Origin: Atrina japonica
Lineage: Eukaryota; Mollusca; Bivalvia; Pterioida; Pinnidae
Assembly (NCBI GenBank): GCA_030159075.1
Contig: BROG01000108.1
Span: forward strand, 614,001 to 678,000
Length of the DNA stretch: 64,000 bases
Direction of reading: 5' to 3'
Within the stretch, counting starts at the first letter, position 1. Each line of letters begins with the position of its first letter. Shown here piece by piece: positions 11,640 through 22,589 of the stretch. The notes under the pieces were generated by a model. The model was not told where the DNA came from, ran no database searches, and saw only the letters and a list, made by a program, of their open reading frames with translations. A program made the position numbers and the translations under genes.

Positions 11640-11761
11640 TATTTGATCCTTTGTGGTGGTATTAACCTCCGTAACAGTTTTATTATAAGAAAGTCGAGAC
11701 TTGTAAGGTATGCTTAGACAGTGTACGTTTGATAATGACGCACATACATTCACTATTTATA
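11640..11761 (-). pseudogene. Damaged start exon and promoter expected for PLA2 gene 1
   Basis: Homologous to 1768-1877 and 20362-20471. The TATA box is intact at 11761-11754 and most of the 5' UTR aligns. At the place where the other copies have ATG AAG and a GT donor, this copy reads ACAAAGGATC, so both the start codon and the splice donor are missing. The change lies at the edge of the low-quality region, so an assembly error is as likely as a real mutation. Confidence 0.5.
11754..11761 (-). promoter_or_regulatory. TATA box of PLA2 gene 1
   Basis: TATAAATA on the minus strand, conserved with the two other copies at 1870 and 20464. Confidence 0.45.
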
Positions 11762-12504
11762 CTAAAGCATGTTATCCCTGGTGCAGACACTCTAGCATCA
11801 TTTCTGTAATTAGATTTTACAGCGCATGAAATTGATATCCCAGAGTTTTAAAACTGCAAACGTAAACTAAATTTCCACATTTCTTTTTAAATATTAGAAA
11901 CACCAACTTGGTAGATATGGTCTGAAACGTGTTTTCTTTCACATTCTTTCATTTAATTTAAATTTGCTTTATTTCTCCGTTGTAAAATTCTTTTTATTGA
12001 ACACTAACATTAATTACATACTCTGACATTACTATCCCAATAAAAACTATATACTTTATTAAGACATTGCACAAGGGACTAAAAGAAAAGATAAAGTTTA
12101 AAAAAAAACCCTTTGTCAAATCCATTTATAAAATAAACTATATGCAATATTAAACTTGTCTATAAAGGCCAATGAGGATTAAACGGTTACAATAAATAGC
12201 TATTATAGAGAGGATGGCAATCGTTATGGCATTGAAAACACATCCAATTTCGATTTTATATATTTTTTTAAACGGACAGGAAGACGCTTTGAAATTTAGT
12301 TTTAATCTAATTACACAGTGTATGCATGTAAATATATAATAGTCTTTATCCATAACAGTTTTGAAATGGAAATTGATCAACCTTATATATGTTAGTGTGT
12401 GTTTGCGTGCGATTACTGTATTGTGTACGTTTTTATGTTATTTTTATAATCATTTTTGTTTCTGATGACCCAAAAATTGGGACAGGTCGCCCCGAAATTT
12501 TGAC

Positions 12505-12619
12505 TTTAATCTTGTCCGTGTCGGTAGTCATTTTAGTGATTTATATAATCTTTTTATTATTTGTATCTATTGCTTAGATCCGACGGTAACATTTTAGGAT
12601 ATATATATATATATATATC

Positions 12620-12700
<81 letters not shown>
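12505..12700. repeat. 'gtcattttagtg' element ending in a (TA)n tract
   Basis: The segment 'gtcattttagtgatttatat' to 'tctattgcttagatccga' is followed by about 100 bp of TA repeats (12598-12699). Related copies, also next to TA tracts, are at 44390-44510 and 48666-48874. Confidence 0.75.
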
Positions 12701-12969
12701 GCTTTTATATCTGGATCTGGATTTAATATTTGGATCTATTCCATATTCTTTCGATCGCTCTCTCTTACCATTGGATTTTATACATACAATACAAAGTATT
12801 TATTTATCAGGTTGAATATGCACAACAAACTTTCCGATTTAGTTCAAACTGGAGACTACATGATTAGTCATATTCAATTTTTGTCATCTTGCACAAGAAT
12901 TCAATGAAACCTTATTTCATATGTTTAGACCTCGAAATACAGTGAAATATGTTTGAGAGATGCAAATAT

Positions 12970-13279
12970 GTCTGAAAGAACACCTTTATAGTTTGACAAT
13001 TTGAACCCCAGGGAGCGACTCCTCAGTGGACAGAGTAGCTCAGTTACTAGAGCAGATGCAGAACATGCAGAACCCTGGTTCGATCCCCGGTCGTTTCAGA
13101 GGTGATTTTTAGTTCCTTTCCGCACATTTCTGCCTAGATTGAGGGTAAATGGTCTAGGATGTGCACTGTGATTACTTTTGTTAGATTGTAAAAGTGTAGT
13201 GACACTTAAAAGCGTTCGAAATACGAACCACTCGAGCAAGGACATGATCACACCCTACACACACACACACACACACACA

Positions 13280-13306
<27 letters not shown>
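12970..13306 (+). repeat. tRNA-derived SINE-like element, copy 2, with (CA)n(CT)n tail
   Basis: A box near 13034-13051 and B box ggttcgatcccc at 13079-13090. The spacing between boxes is shorter than in the copy at 4771. The tail is CA repeats (13257-13280) then CT repeats (13281-13306). Confidence 0.65.
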
Positions 13307-13315
<9 letters not shown>

Positions 13316-13668
13316 GAATCTCTTCCTGACTCACACAACAATTTGTGAAACTGCACCTTTAAATAAATCAGAGACATAAACGAAGATGATGAAATACCAA
13401 TGGATATTGGAAACTCTAAGTCCACTAGAATACGACAAATTAGATATAAAAACAGTCTCAACACGAAGAACAATTGCGAATCCCAAACGGGGCTGGACCA
13501 GGTGTTCAGTAGGAGTCAGCATCCCCTGTTAGCATGCCACACCTTTCGCAAATAAAAGAAGACGTAACTGAAGACCTTTAAGATATATTGCTTTTTATTT
13601 TCATGTCGGCTAACCTCATTCTTCTACCATGTACATTATAAAGAATGCATTAGTTTATTTTTAATGTC

Positions 13669-13869
13669 CTAGCGCAAAATGCAGCGTCTAACCCTTTGAC
13701 TGCTGCAATAATTAGCGGTTGATCGTTTGTAGAATATGCCTCCGAAGGATCTTACTCCTGCGTAATAGGTGTCTGCAGCGTCCCAACATTCAATGTTGTA
13801 ACACCTTTGTCGCATATCTGAACGAAACCTTATATCACATGCTCTTCTATTGACTCCAAGAGTATAACC
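13669..13869 (-). CDS. PLA2 gene 2, exon 3
   Basis: The acceptor TTGCAG ends at 13870. The exon has 66 codons and a stop. One codon is missing relative to gene 1 and the central third is heavily substituted (RCYNIECWD in place of the acidic stretch of gene 1). The cysteines and both ends of the exon are unchanged. Confidence 0.85.
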   Translation of the reverse strand, partial: GYTLGVNRRACDIRFRSDMRQRCYNIECWDAADTYYAGVRSFGGIFYKRSTANYCSSQRVRRCILR

Positions 13870-16800
13870 CTGCAATTATGGAATGATACGAAAATGAATA
13901 TTTACATGTAAATTAATGCGGGGGATTTATTTATGTTATTTTCCATGTGATATATCATTTTCACGTTTATTTTACGCTCTACCAGTAATTTGTCTTTCCT
14001 ATTGGGGCATACAAGTAAAGTGCAATAAATTTGACCAATGCTGGACATACATGTATACCAATGCATTGAGGTTTCTCTTACATGACACGCCATGGAACTT
14101 TAGTCCCATCAAAAGACCAGTGATTTTCCATTCCGAGCGCTTTGAGAGGAAACAATCTCTTCCTGTGTAAACAGTGTAAGGTTTTACTTTATTTCGAATC
14201 ATTTGTCACCCCCTCCCCCACATGAGAGACGGGCACTCTACCATTGAAGTACAGCGAACTGTCCGTTCTACTGGGCACCGAAATGAATGTTAGGAAGTGT
14301 TTATTAGTTGAGAGCTATTGTTAATTTGCCGGAAATTGGATGACCAACACATATTTCGAAAACAGGATCACCAATTCAGAAAGTCTGGATTTTAATGGTC
14401 TGGACCAAGTTGCACAACAGGTTGTTAAATTTAACTTATAGTTAGCCCCTTGGTTTAACATTGGTTAACTTCACGTTAAATTTAACAACCTGTTGTGCAA
14501 CTGGATCCAGGTGGCCACGATGTCTCTTATGTCTGGTGAACGAGATTTTAAATTTCCCTCAATGCGGAGCTGATTTGTAAAAATGCAATAATTTACTGTC
14601 AAGTTGGTGATTTCCAATAAGTACATTGTAGTTGTGTTATTTTTCTTCATTATTACAACTTTCCTGCCTCCTTAATTCAGTACTTGTAGACATTTACGAA
14701 AGTTTCTAGGATACGACTTACACAATAATAGCAAAGGTCGTGTTTCATACACGCACTCCGGAAATGTTCCTTGTATCCTAACGAGAATAAACCAGGAACG
14801 CTGCAACCATTTCCATAGAATGTACACCCATATGCCTGCACGGATATCCCTCCTGTCGCTAGCAAAATGACGATAATGACATCCAAATGTATTATCTGTA
14901 GAATACATTAAAATGAGAAAAGTAGCTGTAACTTGGATTTGCATTAATGCACATGTATCTTATGTAATGAATATGACTTTAAAGGTTCTCTTTAACACGT
15001 TATCATGTGTGGGATGAAACTTTCATTTTTCGCGGAAATCTATGCATTAATAATTACTTGCTGAGCTATCTACGTTGACATAATAACATACCCACAAGTT
15101 TTTAATTTTCTGTTTGTTTTTGTTTATATAAGGAACTCCAAAAGCTTCGTATAGCTCATTATCGGTCTACCAAGTTAAATATTGGCTTACAAACGCAACG
15201 AGTCAAAATAAGATGATAACAGGGGTGGACAGCCTACCTGTTGGTACAAGAATAGTAGAGTTATAGTAATGCATGGAATCCGTTCAAGGCAAAATGTTTT
15301 ATCCGTTTGCCCGATTTTGGGAAAATACACAATATTGTTTTGCTTTTTGACAGATCCCGGATGTGCCACTTTATGTTGGTCGACCTGTACATACGTGCCT
15401 CTGAATGCGTGTGAAAAATCTCATACCTACAGAACATTTTAGACCGGTCGTAAACAATAGGCTATTGCATTCACCTCAGACATTCAGGGATGATTTAAGG
15501 AAAATGTAAATAGAGGTTTTTGAAATTCTGTAAAAGGTCACCAATCAACTAACTTTTTATTTACAGTCAAGTCACGTAAGTTTGCGCGTCCCGTAAGACT
15601 GCGCACTATAAAAATTAATTCATTTAACATGTACCAGCTTATTTTTATCCTACTTAGTTTATTTTATTTTCGTCTTTTGTTATTTTATTTTCACTTGTAA
15701 TTTATTTCAATTGTTTTTCATTTTTGTCACGGAATATTGAACACTTAAAGGAATGAAACACATCAGAACTCACGAATGAAGAACGATTTTTTTCATTTTC
15801 TTTATTTGACTTTAAAAACCTAAAAAAAAATATGGACAAATGCAAATGTTAAAGACATATTATCACTTCTTGAATGGACCACTGTAAATCCATCCTGATA
15901 GACTTTAATGGCGGCCAGCGCTCCACTGCCGGTACTACTAAACAACCTGTGCAACTTATTGTTGACCGTTGAATGCAAATAAAAATTAGTTTCAACATTA
16001 CAATCTCATATAAGTGTCAACAAAGGATCTCAATCTTAAAGTTAGTATATTATTAGAAACATGTTGGGTGAAAATAATACTGATATTTACCGCCGAATGT
16101 CTTAAGTGCGCATACATATGTGACTGCACCTTATATAAGAAAATAAAAAGTGAACAAGGGAAATAACTATTGTCCAGTACTAATTTTTGACACATTTATC
16201 AAAATTACTTGTGTCTTCAAAATGCATTTTCAAACTTACACCTTTAAAATACATACAATAACGTACGATATTTTGTTATCATTACAATCAACAGAGAACT
16301 ATATAATAAAGGTGATAAAAAGATTAATAAAAGGATATAAATCTTTAATTTATCGATTAAATTAAAATCATATTATTTTAAAAAGTAATCGATTACACTA
16401 TGATGAAACCAAAATTGTTTGTTGTTCCATTCCGTCACGGTTCGTGATATTTCATGCTACTTACAGAGAAAAATGCGGGCAGCATCACTGTCGGTTAAGC
16501 ATTGTATCGTATATGGAAAAACACCAGCTTTGTTTACAACATGGGCGCAGACATTTTTGACACCCAAATTTGTGCGGAGGGTAAAATGAGCCCAGCGATC
16601 TGATTGGTCATTAAATGAAAAATTTAGTTTTGTCATTAATAAGTGAAATAAAGGTGATAAAAAAGATACATGAATATTGGTAGTACTTTGGAAATTATAG
16701 GGTTGACGGTTGAAAATTGAAAGGGAGGGGTCATATGAGAATAGATATATTTCATTTGGTGCGGAATACTATGAGTTGTAAACAAGTTAAAATTTGAAGT

Positions 16801-19391
16801 AAAAATGCAACGGCAACCTATACTTTTGATTGCAAATTTTGTTATCAAAAATATTGATCTTTCACCACAGGGTACTTATTTGACCCAGATATAATAAACA
16901 TGGGAGTGACAGTGACCTGAAGTTTTGTAAATTAGCATTGAGGCCTATGGGAAAATATTTGGTGGTGTCTGTCTATATATGACTTGAAATATGGGTATCA
17001 TCCAGTGTCAGATTTTAAAAGCAGCCAATAGGAAAGCAATGACGCTTTTACAGAAAGAATATCTATCTCAACTTTATTACTCGCCAATGATCACTGAACG
17101 TTGTCAATGTAAATATTACGAAACTAGAAACGATCTGGCCAGAATCTCTGTTGAAGTCACATGACCTGAGTATTAACTCTTCCGATAAAACTGAACGGAA
17201 TGGAACAACTCAAATAGGTCTTAAAGGTGCATTAGCTGTGTAAACAAAAAAAAAAAAAAAAAAAAAAAACCCAACAACAATTAATTCGATTTTTTTCTAA
17301 TTTTACTACTTGTATTTGATGTTCAATAACTAATAAGAGCTAACCACCGGCATAAAATATCTAATACTTTTATATATTTTGTGAAAATAAGGTCAGGTCC
17401 GCGATTGAAAAAGAACCAAACCTCGGTTTCTCAAGCAATTTTCACAAAATATATAGGAATTTAATTGTCATGCCTGTGTGTAATCTCGTCTTTGTCATTA
17501 TATATCAATCTAAGTCTTTAAAATGGGGATAATATAACACACAGGACAGCTAATGTCCCTTTCAATCACTTTCTTTCTTTTAAATTAATTATGATTATAT
17601 AAAATCAAATCCAATAACTTTTAATATATATATTATAAACATTATAAGAAAGTTATAATACTCAAGACGATCGTTTCTGTCAATTAGATTTCATCAGTTG
17701 GGCTCCAATTTAAAATGTATATGTATTTTCTAAAGAGAAAGTGGTATCATATAAGGTCAAATAATAAATCTAAAAGTATAGCCGAAATCCGTCTAACAGT
17801 AACCACTGTAAAAAGATGACTATCTTAGCTGATGAAAACTTTGGAATTTAAATGGTGTTATCAGTGCCAAATATTACTTTAGTATAAGATTATCAGCTGG
17901 TACCGAAATAACAGGTACTAGGTTTATGTATACCTTCGGTGACTCAAACGATCCAACAGCAGTGGCAACGACCTAGTGGTAATAAATATTATAAACATAA
18001 TACCAAAGTTATATGCTTAAGAAGATCGCTTCTGTCAATTAGACTTCATCATTGAGCTCCAATTTAAAATGTATATGTATTTTCCAAAAACAAAGCTAAA
18101 TTTCGCGTTCGATTCGCCTCGATGGCCACAACACACTTTTCTGATGTTTCGAGCCTAAGCGACACGTGGTTAGAAATTCTTGCATTCATTGACAATATTC
18201 ATTTTATTGAAACAGAAAAACATTGGTTTTTGGAATAAAATTTTGATTTAGAGATGCCTCGCATGATTGAAAATGATCCTTTGCGTGCTATTGGGATGCT
18301 GGAAGCTGGGATGTCTCAAAGCAGTGTGGCAAGGCAGTTTGGAGTTTACGTCGGCAAGATACGTATATAACGACGTCACATTTGCGTAATCGACTCCAAT
18401 CAGCTTCTAGAAGCATCCCTGGGCATCGACGTATAAGTTCTCGTATCGTAAGGAACAGATTGCAAGAGGCAAACATCCTTCCTCGACGTCCTGCTACCAA
18501 TTCTGTTCTTCTCTGGCGTCACCGTGTTGCGAGGTTAGCGTGGTGTAGGAGGCATCGTCGTTTCAATAACAGAAATTGGGCGGAAGTTCTGTTAACGCAT
18601 GAGTCGAGATATCATCTCGACAGCAGTGACGGTTTTAAAACTTGTATTATATTGAAGACCAAATATTTATCAACTTACACACTAGCATGTTATTGAGTTA
18701 TTACGACTTAGATTCGATAAAAATTGACATCATTTTTAGGGTAAGGATCAAAAAGATATTTTATATGAAGACAAAACAACTAAATCAAAATATAAAATGT
18801 CAGGTTTATTTTTTGGCTGAGTATATATAAATAAATATATACATGTATATACATGGATATCAAAACACAATTTAGCACAAAATGTATTATCCCAATACAA
18901 ATACTGTCTTCACATGTCCAATACTTTATAGAACTTAATCATCATTACTATGAAGAATGTAAACATTTTATCAGTAAGTTGTCAGTGTTTTAAAACTTTA
19001 ACTTGAAAATTAGTAGTATTACTATCGCGCTTGCAATGTTTTATGATTTTATAGATACAAGTTTATAATTGGGATCTAGACCTCTTCTCTGTCAGTTTAT
19101 ACATGTAATGACAATTCATGTTCATACAGTAATTATCATTTCGTCAACAAGGGTATGAATGTAAAAACGTTAGCTTAGGTTAATAATACTAGTACTTAAA
19201 GGTAGCGCTAACCCACTCGGAACCCCAATCTAGAGTACGAGTTATTGCACACACATTGCCATTTGAACACTGTAACATTTGCCAAGCACGCACACACACG
19301 CAGAGTCATATACACACAGTCATACACACACACAAAGTCATACACACACACATACACACATACACACAGCCATACACACACAGTCATACAC

Positions 19392-19461
<70 letters not shown>

Positions 19462-20367
19462 ACATGGTATTTTAAATGTTCATTGATTTAGCAAATATAT
19501 GAAATTTTAAAATGTTCATTTACAAATATATCACTTAAATTGGTAATCATTGACACTTGATTTCCATGACTTTTATATTATCTTTAAGCTTATAAAGGAA
19601 AGATATTTTACACGGTAGAAAAAATGTTTTAGTCACGAAAATTCACATTTTCCCTATTCAATAAATAATTCATTGTTTAAAGTAACGCTCTCACACGTTT
19701 TTGTAGAGTAAAATTTTATTTTATTTCATTTTTATGTGTTTTTGTATTTTGGTAATTAACTGATATGTCAGCAAAACTGCAAAGACATCAATAATATAGA
19801 TATATAGGAGAAAATATTAGATAAATCTATGACCTTTCAGTTTATACTGAACAAAATGACATTCCTGGAACTCTTAATTATTGATTTTGAAAAAGCATTT
19901 GACTAAATTTCATGGAATTTTATAAATAAAGCTCTACAATTTTTTTCAATTTTGGTGATTCTGTACCTAAATGGATATCTATCTTTCAACTAAACTTCAA
20001 CTCTGCAGTAGCTCAAGCAGGACATCTCTCAAATTTCTTTACACTTGGCAGGGGATACCGACAACATTTGACAATGAAGCATATACACACACTATTTATA
20101 CCACAGCAGAATAACCATGATTACCATGGTATAGATAATGACATCACTTTCGTAAGTATATGTTACAATGCATGAAATTGATATGCCGGATTTAAAAATC
20201 CCAAGCGTAAAAAAAATCCGCTTTCGAAATATGGAAAACGCGTTCTTATAAGATATTATCTTAAATATGTTCTATAAACCGATAAAAACACGAAATAAAA
20301 TCAATGGAAGTTTATGGAATTCTGGGAAATATAACCTTTAGTGGAAAAGCATATTACTAACCTTCAT
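13669..20367 (-). CDS. Secreted phospholipase A2, conodipine-like, gene 2 (three exons)
   Basis: Exon 1 is 20362-20367 (ATG AAG, donor GTTAGT), exon 2 is 14722-14895 and exon 3 is 13669-13869. Intron 1 is about 5.47 kb and intron 2 is 852 bp; both have GT-AG ends and phase 0. The predicted precursor is 126 residues: a signal peptide completed by exon 1, GNGCSVPG, the catalytic ACMKHDLCYYC region in exon 2, and the CD..F..DM segment in exon 3. It has ten cysteines, the same number and order as genes 1 and 3. The role is inferred as calcium-dependent phospholipid hydrolysis outside the cell. A venom-like, digestive or antimicrobial use cannot be told from sequence. Assignment of exon 1 is inferred from phase, donor and copy structure, and it needs transcript support. 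Confidence 0.75.
14409..14501. repeat. Foldback element inside PLA2 gene 2 intron 2
   Basis: Copy of the element at 6225-6317, with arms of about 27 nt. In this copy the right arm reads aacaacctgttgtgcaac and restores a perfect pairing that has one mismatch in gene 1. Confidence 0.8.
14722..14895 (-). CDS. PLA2 gene 2, exon 2
   Basis: The acceptor CTACAG ends at 14896. The exon has 58 codons, ending CYYC at the donor GTAAGT (14721-14716). Its first codon is ATA, as in gene 1, and it has no usable ATG, which supports an upstream start exon. It contains the catalytic His-Asp pair. Confidence 0.85.
15490..18253. other. PLA2 gene 2 intron 1, repeat-rich
   Basis: Contains several dispersed-repeat pieces (for example 17665-18060, shared with 34040-34440), a poly-A tract (17246-17270) and no supported exon. 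It matches parts of 7.3-10.7 kb loosely. Confidence 0.5.
17665..18060. repeat. Dispersed repeat 'tctgtcaattagatttcatc'
   Basis: About 390 bp shared with 34040-34440 and, in part, with 54760-54970; it also appears scrambled at 9405-9870. It contains 'attatcagctggtaccgaaa' and 'ataaacataataccaaagtt' motifs. 36835-36960 holds part of it in reverse. Confidence 0.75.
18254..18650 (+). pseudogene. Tc1/mariner-like transposase remnant
   Basis: The 5' frame starts MPRMIENDPLRAIGMLEAGM and reaches VARQFGV, typical of the N-terminal helix-turn-helix of Tc1-type transposases, before a stop near 18370. A second frame (about 18376-18640) carries LPRRPATNSVLLWRHRVARL and then NWAEVLLTHESRYHL, where active members have a DES motif with a catalytic Asp; here it is HES. 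A block between the two halves is deleted, so the element is dead. Corrupted pieces of the same sequence occur at 8640 and 10545. Confidence 0.85.
19245..19460. repeat. (CA)-rich, (TA)n, (GA)n compound microsatellite
   Basis: Imperfect cacaca/cataca tract, then TA (19391-19412), then GA (19413-19459). Cryptic open frames here encode only simple repeats. Confidence 0.95.
19838..20058 (+). pseudogene. Tx1/L1-like LINE reverse-transcriptase fragment
   Basis: The translation shows a degenerate reverse-transcriptase segment with LLIIDFEKAFD, then SWNFINKALQFF and an in-frame stop, matching the conserved block around the first catalytic Asp of LINE polymerases. It is about 220 bp and is truncated exactly where the 245-bp duplicated segment begins (20059). 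It lies within PLA2 gene 2 intron 1, in the opposite orientation to the gene. Confidence 0.75.
20059..20303 (-). repeat. Second copy of the PLA2 gene 2 promoter segment, inside intron 1
   Basis: 245 bp identical, with one mismatch, to 20430-20674. It includes a second TATAAATA at 20100-20093 but not the ATG AAG exon, because the copied segment stops before it. Confidence 0.9.
20362..20367 (-). CDS. PLA2 gene 2, exon 1 (start codon)
   Basis: ATG AAG followed by the donor GTTAGT (20361-20356), in phase 0. It lies 104 nt downstream of a TATA box. Joining it to exon 2 puts Met-Lys ahead of a hydrophobic signal-peptide core, the classic N-terminus of a secreted protein. A short upstream open frame (ATG at 20438-20436, stop before the main ATG) may lie in the 5' UTR. 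Confidence 0.6.
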
Positions 20368-20429
20368 GTCTGGTATTGGCCTCTTTAACACTTCTCCGCG
20401 AAAGACGAGATTTGTAACGTATGTTTAGA

Positions 20430-20674
20430 CGACAACATTTGACAATGAAGCATATACACACACTATTTATACCACAGCAGAATAACCATGATTACCATGG
20501 TATAGATAATGACATCACTTTCGTAAGTATATGTTACAATGCATGAAATTGATATGCCGGATTTAAAAATCCCAAGCGTAAAAAAAATCCGCTTTCGAAA
20601 TATGGAAAACGCGTTCTTATAAGATATTATCTTAAATATGTTCTATACACCGATAAAAACACGAAATAAAATCA
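20430..20674 (-). promoter_or_regulatory. Promoter of PLA2 gene 2
   Basis: Segment upstream of exon 1 with TATAAATA at 20471-20464. Homologous sequence precedes the start exons at 1.77 and 11.66 kb, and TATA-to-ATG spacing is the same in the two intact copies. The whole 245-bp segment is repeated at 20059-20303. Confidence 0.6.
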
Positions 20675-20679
20675 GACTA

Positions 20680-21180
20680 ACATATCCCAGATGTAAATAC
20701 ACGTGGTCTAGCTTTACTAGCCCAATAACGCACATAAGAGGTGAAGGTTAAACAAAAACAAAAACAAACAAACAAACAACAAAAAACAAAAACTAAGACC
20801 AAACAAAAACAAAAAATACAACTAAAATAATTACAGACAGAGCCCGACTCACACAAAAAAATTACAATAACAATGTTCATATAAATAAGTACTTTATCAT
20901 TTGTAATATACATATGTATGCATATTTATAATAGAAATAAATCTATAACTATAAAAAAGAGGCGCCACGATGAAATAGCTCTGGTTTTGGTAGAGTACCT
21001 ATAATGTAATTATATATTATAGTCAAACCAATGCAAACCAAATAAATCATTACTATAATTTCTAATTACTAATATCTAGCAATTAATTACTGCAACGTTA
21101 ATAAAAACTGCATATTACTAATCAATCAAAATATTAGGTAAGTATCTGAGCACCGATTAAAAAATCTTATACATGGTAAT
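20680..21180. other. Intergenic, nothing recognised
   Basis: A-rich (caaaaacaaaaac) tract near 20755-20825 and otherwise featureless AT-rich sequence. Confidence 0.5.
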
Positions 21181-21187
21181 CCTATAC

Positions 21188-21392
21188 ACTGTAAATCCGA
21201 AAATCTTCACGGGACTTTATTTTCGCGATATACAAATTCTGAATTTATTCATGAGATGATATTTTCGCGATTTCGAATGCTCATTCCATCATACTATTAT
21301 CATGCTTCATTACGCGACAATTTTATTTTGGCGGGCGATAGCTAAATAAAATTCTAGCGAATAAAATCGGATGTACAATATTTACAGTGTCT
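21188..21392. repeat. Small inverted-terminal-repeat element
   Basis: Ends in cactgtaaat and atttacagtg, with internal 'ttttcgcga' motifs in both orientations. About 200 bp; MITE-like. Confidence 0.6.
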
Positions 21393-21939
21393 TAATTCAT
21401 ATACAAATTTAATTTTGAGTTAATCAATTGCAATTGAAAAAGTACTTAAAATTTGGGTTTGTAAGCAATTTTTATAAAATATATAGGAATATAAGAATTT
21501 TTATGCCTGTGTTTATCTCATTTTTGTTATTGTATATCAATTTAAATCAAAAAATGAAAAAACCCCAAAGCTAATGCCCATTTAAGACAGAAAACATTCA
21601 TTCTATTAAAATTACTTAAATATTATATTAGTCCGGACACTCCCATAAGTGACTACCTCTCTATTTAGACCATTTTGATTCTGTGAGATAGGTGCTCTTA
21701 TTAGGAAGGTTACATTGTACATGGTTTTTTGTTTTTTGTTTTTTGTATTTTTTATTTACGTCGATGATCTTATGCTTTTTACAAACCCGATCATAACATA
21801 ACACATACGAAAATAAAATGTTGGTCCTGTAAAAAGCAATATGTATACATGTGAATTGTACTTGTGCGATCCTTGGGCGTTTGCAACTACAAAATTATAA
21901 TACGATGCAATAATATCCCCCTCTCAAAAAAAGAACATA

Positions 21940-21940
<1 letters not shown>

Positions 21941-22001
<61 letters not shown>
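21941..22001. repeat. (AAT)n microsatellite
   Basis: About 20 uninterrupted AAT units. Confidence 0.97.
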
Positions 22002-22003
<2 letters not shown>

Positions 22004-22331
22004 GTTTGAAATCCAAAACAACTGTAAGGTGAAGAAAGTAAGAGATATTAATAGAACTGCATCGCGTATGTGCTACAACTGAAAAAAAAAAAATGTCGTC
22101 TGCTATCTTGAACTATCTCATGACTTGCATTAACTAGCTACAGCTGATGAACTGCGTCTTTGTGTATAGACTTGAATGCATTTTAATTCATTTAGTTTAT
22201 TTTGTTTCAAACTGATGATAAAATGTTTAAACAAGAAAAAGTATACCGAAGGCTTTTGTTTGCCTAATCGCCGTCTTATTTCACATTTCAATATCTTATA
22301 TCGAATCTTTTAATTTAATTTTGAATTTTGA

Positions 22332-22585
22332 ATGTTGTTTTACGCCACACACAACAATGTTTCAGTTATATGGTGGCGGCCAGTATTGAAAGGTCAAGGA
22401 GAGAACACGGTTACAATATATTCGAGAAGAGACCACCGAACTTCCGCAAGTAAACTGGCAAACTTTCTCACATAATTCAGGTTAGGTTCCAGCAGGACTC
22501 GAACCTGCGCTGACAAGAAGTGAAAGACTTCATGGTTCAAAGCGCGATGTTCAAACAACTTGGCAACAGAAGCCCCTCTTGCTTG
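22332..22585 (-). repeat. tRNA-derived SINE, near full length
   Basis: On the minus strand a tRNA-like head contains a B box (caggttcgagtcctgct near 22500). It is followed by 'gagaaagtttgccagtttac', 'ttgcggaag', 'ggtggtctctt', 'ggccgccaccatata' and a 3' end 'gtgtggcgtaaaac'. Fragments of the same family occur at 24218-24361, 25785-25885, 27180-27335, 32670-33030, 55290-55470 and 57135-57235. Confidence 0.8.
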
Positions 22586-22589
22586 ATGC

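Larger units (their letters stand above)
10670..18400. repeat. Tandem duplication, unit 2
   Basis: Second copy of the block that starts near 1020, carrying PLA2 gene 2. The match to unit 1 is nearly base for base around the gene (13.0-15.5 kb) and much looser at 10.7-12.4 kb and 15.5-18.4 kb. Its right part ends in the Tc1-like transposase remnant at 18254. Confidence 0.75.
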
